A DNA stretch of 64,000 nucleotides from Trichosporon coremiiforme (lineage: Eukaryota; Basidiomycota; Tremellomycetes; Trichosporonales; Trichosporonaceae). A program made the position numbers and the translations under genes. Shown one piece after another: positions 58,701 to 64,000 of this stretch (its first letter is position 1; every line of letters starts with the position of its first letter). Location: NCBI GenBank assembly GCA_039545355.1, contig BCJJ01000004.1:1258801-1322800 (forward strand). The letters are read 5' to 3'. The notes beneath the pieces are model-generated. The model saw only the letters and a program-made list of their open reading frames with translations, was not told the origin of the DNA and did no database searches.

Positions 58701-60406
58701 CGTTCGTAGCGGCCTTGAGTTTGGGGTCCTCGTCTTGAACGGTGACGGGAAGCTCGGGTTCGTCGGCTTTGACCATGAGGCCCGAGCTGGTGCCCCAATC
58801 GGCATCCTCGTCACTGGAGCTGGACGCCTCAAAGGCATACTGTTCCGTATCGGCGCTTCGCCTGGCGCCCCAGATCGTGTTGTCGAGAGAGTGCGACGGG
58901 AAGGGCGACTGCTGAACGGCCGGCAGCGGGAGCGATGCGGTATTGACCGGCGAGAAGAACAGCTCTCCGAAGGGCGACATGGAAGCACGCGCAGGCGTAG
59001 GCGGGAGTCGCGTTCCAGCAGCCATGGCTGCATGCGGCAGTACGATCCGCTGCCGAGGAGCGCGCAGTGGCGGCACGGTGTCTTCCCCTTCCGAACCGCT
59101 CGAATCAGACTCTGACGAGTCGTCCAGGACGTTGACCTTCTTGTGTGGACGACGTTGACGCCCGACAGTCGAATGGGGCGGGGTGATGGACATTGGCGTC
59201 GTTGCCCGGCTCTGTGACGTAGCTCGTGAGCTCGGTTCGCCACTGTCGCTGTCCTCAGCACCGGTCGTCGTGCCCCCGTCGCCGTTAGCCACCCGTAACT
59301 TGATGCGCGGTAACGGTGCCGTGGCGTCGGGTGCAGGGGTGGACGCAGGGGTCGATGCAGCCGAGGCGGACGATGCCTTGGACTCACGCCCGGCGGTGCG
59401 TTTGTCCTTGCGCGCCGCTTTGGCCGCCTCCTCTCGCTCCTTTCGCGTAGGTTTTGTTTGTTTTGGTCGCGGAGCAGCCGGCTTGCGAGGAGGGGCCTTG
59501 GGGACGGTTATTCCTTGGAACGGATTCCGCCATTTCGCCTTGCCGATCTCGTTGGACAGATACCAGACAGGACCCTTTGGTCGTGTCGGTCCTTCAAACG
59601 CGTTGGGGTGCAGAGCGGGCTCGAGCACCGCTTCAGCTGTCGATCCCGCCAGCTGATACTTGACGAGCAGCGGCTTGCGGGGCGGGCTCGCCTTGGAGCA
59701 TCGAGACTGGTGCATGCGGATGGCGTTGGCGACCATGGCGGCGGGGGAGACGGCGACCGAAGGCTGTCTCAGCCATCCTCGAGAAATCGCAATAGAAGCG
59801 AGCTCGTCCGGGGAAAGTGCGCGGTTACCCTGTGAAATGTCAGTGTCCAGTCTCTTTGTTTTGGTGCAGGCGTCCAGATCTTCACAGCCCACCTGGGCCA
59901 CGGCTGAGGGCCCTTTGGCCGCCGCCGCCAAGGGGAACAGGTAACGGAAAAAGTCGAGTCACACTCACCAATGATGCACACGCTCCACAGATGGCCATCA
60001 GAACCTCGTCGTTCTCGTCATCTTCGGCCACTCCGCAGACGGTTGCTCCACCGTATTCACCTGGGAAAGGCGAAGCTTGTCGTTCCCGGGCGTGGGCCGA
60101 GTTTCGCAGACTGTGAGCCTTCGGTTCAACATGGCTCTTTCGCAGAGAAGCCGCGGTTGATGTTCCAGAGTCCGCAGGCGTCGATGGGCCCGAGCTCGTT
60201 GCTGAGGAAGTCGTCGTCGTAGCCGCGGCGGCCAACGAGCGGCGCGACGATCGCGTCGCCACTGCTCGCGCCGGTCGGGAAGGACCGGCGGCGGGGGCAA
60301 CCGCAGCTGCACCGCCGCCTGACGCGGCTGTTGTTGAACCTGGAGCGGTCACTGGTGTTGTTGTTGTCGAGTTGTTCGTCGCGGCGGCCCTCGAAGGGCG
60401 GGCCAT
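55726..60406 (-). CDS. Large regulator with GDS1 winged helix and KilA-N/APSES-like domain
   Basis: Two exons, 60406-59969 and 59829-55726 (intron 139 nt), 1513 residues. A Ser/Thr/Ala-rich N-terminus leads into a winged-helix segment rebuilt across the splice (EVLMAICGACASL then GNRALSPDELASIAISRGW, residues about 134-190), resembling the GDS1 domain. The middle is long, disordered, acidic and Ser/Pro/Ala-rich, with basic patches. Near residues 1209-1345 there is a KilA-N/APSES-type fold: GGKCTVLRRLDTDFVNGTAL, then GVWIPLIEARALAKKCGL, with an insert between. Both domains suggest a chromatin or DNA-binding regulator. A low-complexity Ala/Pro tail closes it. The exact family name needs a profile search. 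Confidence 0.82.
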
Positions 60407-63400
60407 ACCGCGATGACGAGTCGAGGAAGGGTCGAGTTCCGATCAGCAACAAATGTCGCAACGGTCTTGAGGTCCCCTACGTTGTCGACCAGCTTTTTCC
60501 AGAGAAAGAGAAAAGTTCAGCGGGTCGGTTCGAGCGAGCTCAGATAAGCTTAGGCGAGCAGCAGAGTGGTGGAAACTGTTGTCGTCGGTCGCGGAGCCGT
60601 GCTGCCGGTCAAAGAAGGGGGGGTGGGTATCGCAGTGAGAACGGGAACGAGATGGACTGGGATGACGAGTGGATGATGTGTTGATGCTGGGTGGCGAGAA
60701 GGAAGACGGCGGCGCGAAGAGGGGAATGTGTGGTATTTTTGCGGGCTGCGGGCCGGTCACAGACGGTGCGGAACAGGGCACCTGTGTCGCTGTATGCTGG
60801 TTGGTCACCCGATGTCTAGCGATCGAATCGGGCACCAACTGCGTCACGTCGTATGCACAACCGTTCAGCAGACAGCAGCTTTGCTCAGCGACGGGGGGCG
60901 ATGATGCGGCGAGTGTCAGATGCACAAAAGCTCGCTGTTTCAATGCGTATTGTCGGTCTGATCTGCACCGCAAACGAGAGCGCGCGAGGGTTCAGAGACG
61001 GTCGACCAGTCGGAAGACGGTAAGAAGGGGTGGAATTGAAAAGTGTCCCAAACAACAGAACTGTCTGTGCAGGGTATCGCGTATCCGGAAGGTAAGGTCT
61101 TGTCTCTTTTTGGGCAGGTGAGGGGGTCACTCGTAACACTTGGCGAGAACGCGTCGACCTTTGAACAGCCACTTAAGGAGTCGAAAGGCGGGAAGGGCGA
61201 AGACGGTGGAAGCGGACAGTGGACAGTGCGAGGGAATGTCGTAATGTCCTTCTGGGGATTGTGTAGTCTTCGCACGCGCTGCTGGGACTAGGCTGAACTA
61301 GTCGGGTTGAGAGTGTCGAGATCGAGCGAGAGAAAGGAGAAGGAGGGGGGTATGGGGTCGGAAGCGGGGGTGGTAGTGAGGGATCTGTGGGTGATGGTGT
61401 GAAGAGAAGATTGGAGCTGGCTCGGGTTCGCATACGGCAGGGAAGATGTGCATGCAGGTGGTGGATACAGGTTGCGACTGGTGGAATTGGGATCGGAGGC
61501 AGGGAGGCTGAGAGATCGCGCGCCGGCTGCGCCAACGTTGGTGGTCTGCGGCTGCGGCTGCTGCTGACTGGGCTGGCTGGCATGGCTGGGCTTTCTCTGG
61601 GCTGAGTCGTCTGGATTCATCCCTAAGGGCATGCAGGGCGCAGAGCTAAAGGGGCGTCAGGAGACTGGAAAGGGTAAGCTCAAAGTGCGTGAGTGGCAGG
61701 CGGACAGGCGGACAGCCAGAAGGGGAGGGGAGCAAACAAGCCAGGTGGTGTCCAGGCGAGGCTAGTGGGTGTCGGTGGAGCATGGAGCTGGAGCGCTGGA
61801 GCAGTGAAAAATCTCAGGAACGGCTCTCATCGTCCCCCAGGCCCCGCCGGCTCACGTCTATCGCTTTTTTCGTTCTTCCGTCTTCCACTACCCTGGGCAA
61901 CTTCCTGCATCCTGCCTCATTCATCATTCACTGTGCACTGTGTAGCACGCAAGTACGCAAGACGCACGATGTGGGCATTTTGCTCGCAGTGGGGCATGCT
62001 TTTCGTGACAACGGAACGAGGCGAAGCGGAGCAAGCGCGGAGCCTAGACGCTCAATCCTGTGTGCATGCCAGACCGGGATCTCACCGAGCTTCAGCGTTC
62101 CATCGTTTGATGGCGCCTCGACGATGGCAGGTTGAATCGAGGTGATTCAGCTCGACTAACCCATTAACCCACGCCCCCGTCACGTAGCTGCAGAGAGTGA
62201 CGGCCGTTGTGGCCGTTGGGTGCCGCTGTATTTGTCGGACCCGGAGCCCGGAGCCCGGTACCCCGGTCCTTTCCTATGCCCTACGGCTCACTTCCTGGGT
62301 GCTGCGCCTGCAGCGCCATTGTTCATGTTGCGACTTGTTTGGTGTTGAGATCTGGCCAATCGGTGCTCGTGCGGTGGAGAATTTGACGGCTGTACCGCCG
62401 GCCGGCCGTTTAGTTGTCGGCTTGCGTGGCCCTGTCCTACGTCTGCGGCGTCTGCGAAGCTTCCCCAGTGGCACAGCGTTGCCAAGTTCGTCAAACCGCT
62501 CGCTGGCACAGCTGACGAGCTGACGAAGCAGTCCTTCATGCATCATGAATGGCACATGAAAAATGACGTGAAAGCGTGGCTAGCGTGGCTGCAGGGCCAA
62601 TGCCTAGCATGCCTAAGCCCGGTTCCAACGCAACGCTCGCTTGTAATTGTTCATTAGGACGAACTTTATTGGCAGAAGACATGACCTCATTGAAACTCTC
62701 GCACGTGACGTCGTTGAGCCCTCCCCCTCATTCTCTAGTTTCTCTTGTGCTCATAGTCTCACCATAAGAAGGCATACGGCCTGTGGACCAAGGGGGGCCA
62801 GGGAAAATCCCGGAGGTGGAGTGCCTGAGTGAAAGAAAAAAAGGTCCTGAAATACCTCAACTGGTAATTCTCCCCTTGGTGTGTCTTGGGCTTGTTGGGG
62901 ACGTTAAGCGTGCTGGGTCGTCGCTGTGTCAAAGCCTAAATCCCTCCAATCTGCCAAAATCGCGCTCACGCTGCGCGCGGTGCGCGGTGGGACGTCGCGC
63001 GCGTCATTTATTGCAATGGCGCCGCGCGCTGCGCGCGACCGCGCCAGCATGTGCACAGCGTGCCACATGTCGATCTCGCTCAAGCCCACCCCACTTTCTT
63101 CACCCTGCACAACCTCGATGCGAGGTTGCAAGTTGGCCAATATGCATCCGAGCCCTCCCTGTCCCATCGCACCCCGCGCACCTTGCATCACCGACGCCGA
63201 GAGGCTGACGTCTCCCACGATGCAACAACTGTGATGCGACGGGGAGGGAGGAGAGCACTGGGGGTTGGGGAGCAACAAATCGCGCCCAATTCCGCCCCTT
63301 CTCACGCGCTCAACTACGCAACAGCATACCGAACGAAGCAAAGGGAGAAGAATCGGTCTGTCTCAAGAGCCGACGGTTGGTGGGTACGGGGCTCGGCTCG

Positions 63401-63638
63401 GTTTCAGTTACGTCACGGAGGAAACGGCGGGACTTGTTCGTCAATCACCGTCAGGTACACGTGAGCAGGGACACTCCGCGCGAAGCTCAGCTCTACACTG
63501 GACCCAATGCGACGATGCAAGGCTACATCTCGATGCATGCTCTAGTCTAGATACCCCTTCTCGCGGAAGGGAGTGTTTTACGTCTTCGTGTCGTCTCGCT
63601 GCGCATCGCAGCGCTCATCTGCTCGCGCCTACTCGCGC
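60407..63638. other. 3.2-kb gene-poor region, GDS1-like gene promoter
   Basis: This lies upstream of the minus-strand GDS1-like gene and downstream of WBP1. Overlapping short frames on both strands show no recognisable content. A very G/C-alternating GCGCGC-rich stretch lies at about 62960-63050. CACGTG occurs at 62703-62708. I see no RNA gene or mobile element. Confidence 0.5.
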
Positions 63639-64000
63639 CTACTCGGCCTTCTTCTTGCCCTGGTCGTGCTCCCCCGTGTTGACCCAGAGGTACGCGAAGA
63701 GCAAGAACGCGCCGGCAGTGCTGATGCACCCGGCGTAGAAGGGGTAGGCGCCCATGATCCAGCGCGGGTGCTCGTCGTGTCGCAGCGGGACGACCGAGGT
63801 CTTGTCCGACGCCTCGACGTAGCTGAGTCCCGGGCGAAGGTAGCGGACGACAAACTTGAAGACACCGTGGCGGTCCGGAGCGACAAAGTCGGTCGAGTAC
63901 GTCGTGGACTCAGAGTCGGAGGAGACGCGGTGGAGAGCGGTGCGGATCGAGGGGTCGAGCATCACGAACTCGAGCTGGAGGTCCTCGGCGTTGAATGGCT
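63639..64000 (-). CDS. WBP1: Oligosaccharyltransferase subunit Wbp1/OST48, C-terminal part
   Basis: The last 120 codons of a minus-strand gene that continues beyond the right edge. The visible lumenal part (EDLQLEFVMLDPSIRTAL, then DRHGVFKFVVRYLRPGLSY) matches the end of the Wbp1/DDOST lumenal domain. A single membrane helix (YAGCISTAGAFLLFAYLWV) follows, then a short Lys-rich cytosolic tail HDQGKKKAE, which resembles the dilysine ER-retrieval tail of Wbp1. As an OST subunit it takes part in N-glycan transfer in the ER. This is the pathway supplied by SEC53 at 23-24 kb. No intron is seen in this portion. Confidence 0.9.
   Translation of the reverse strand, partial: PFNAEDLQLEFVMLDPSIRTALHRVSSDSESTTYSTDFVAPDRHGVFKFVVRYLRPGLSYVEASDKTSVVPLRHDEHPRWIMGAYPFYAGCISTAGAFLLFAYLWVNTGEHDQGKKKAE

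Overview
The window is nuclear DNA of a basidiomycete fungus, most likely a tremellomycete (Trichosporonales/Cryptococcus-like). The evidence is a compact, GC-rich genome in which almost every gene is cut by very short spliceosomal introns (mostly 34-60 nt, GTGAGT/GTAAGT donors, CTGAC or CTAAC branch motifs, CAG/TAG acceptors), plus a purely fungal gene set (chitin synthase, Pho85-type CDK, GDS1/KilA-N regulator). No bacterial operons, CRISPR array, rRNA or convincing tRNA gene was seen. Exon joins were deduced by eye from splice signals, and every full gene model given closes in frame.

Layout. 1-2.1 kb: three tandem copies of a small unrecognised gene, the middle one frame-disrupted. 2.2-5.9 kb: a CHY zinc-finger (Hot13-like) gene and a chitin synthase. 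7.0-12.3 kb: POL32 (DNA polymerase delta subunit) diverging from DBP6 (60S helicase), then VPS51 (GARP). 13.0-18.0 kb: a RING protein with a split zinc site, a Rpr2/Snm1-like Cys4 protein, SFT2 and an RS-rich nuclear protein. 18.4-24.4 kb: CCT6, MAK5 (second 60S helicase) and phosphomannomutase. 25.2-33.9 kb: an acetyl-CoA transporter, NUP133 (11 exons) and a PHO85-type CDK whose start codon is split by an intron. 34.8-35.8 kb: an unknown nuclear-looking protein.

From 35.8 kb on, gene density falls. A C2H2 zinc-finger regulator (41.3-43.8), SYF2 (49.4-50.7) and a 1513-residue GDS1/KilA-N regulator (55.7-60.4) are separated by gene-poor stretches of 3-5.5 kb. WBP1 (oligosaccharyltransferase) runs off the right edge.

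The most unusual object is at about 52.2-55.1 kb on the + strand: about 30 intron-like segments in under 3 kb, separated by exons of 7-130 nt. Several of the introns are recognisable duplicates of one another. Two long open chains can be threaded through the exons, so it is probably a fast-evolving, extremely intron-dense gene, or else an intron-dense non-coding transcript. Apart from this, most genes are housekeeping: ribosome assembly, protein folding, glycosylation and cell wall (SEC53, WBP1, chitin synthase), Golgi/endosome traffic (SFT2, VPS51), nuclear pore and splicing.
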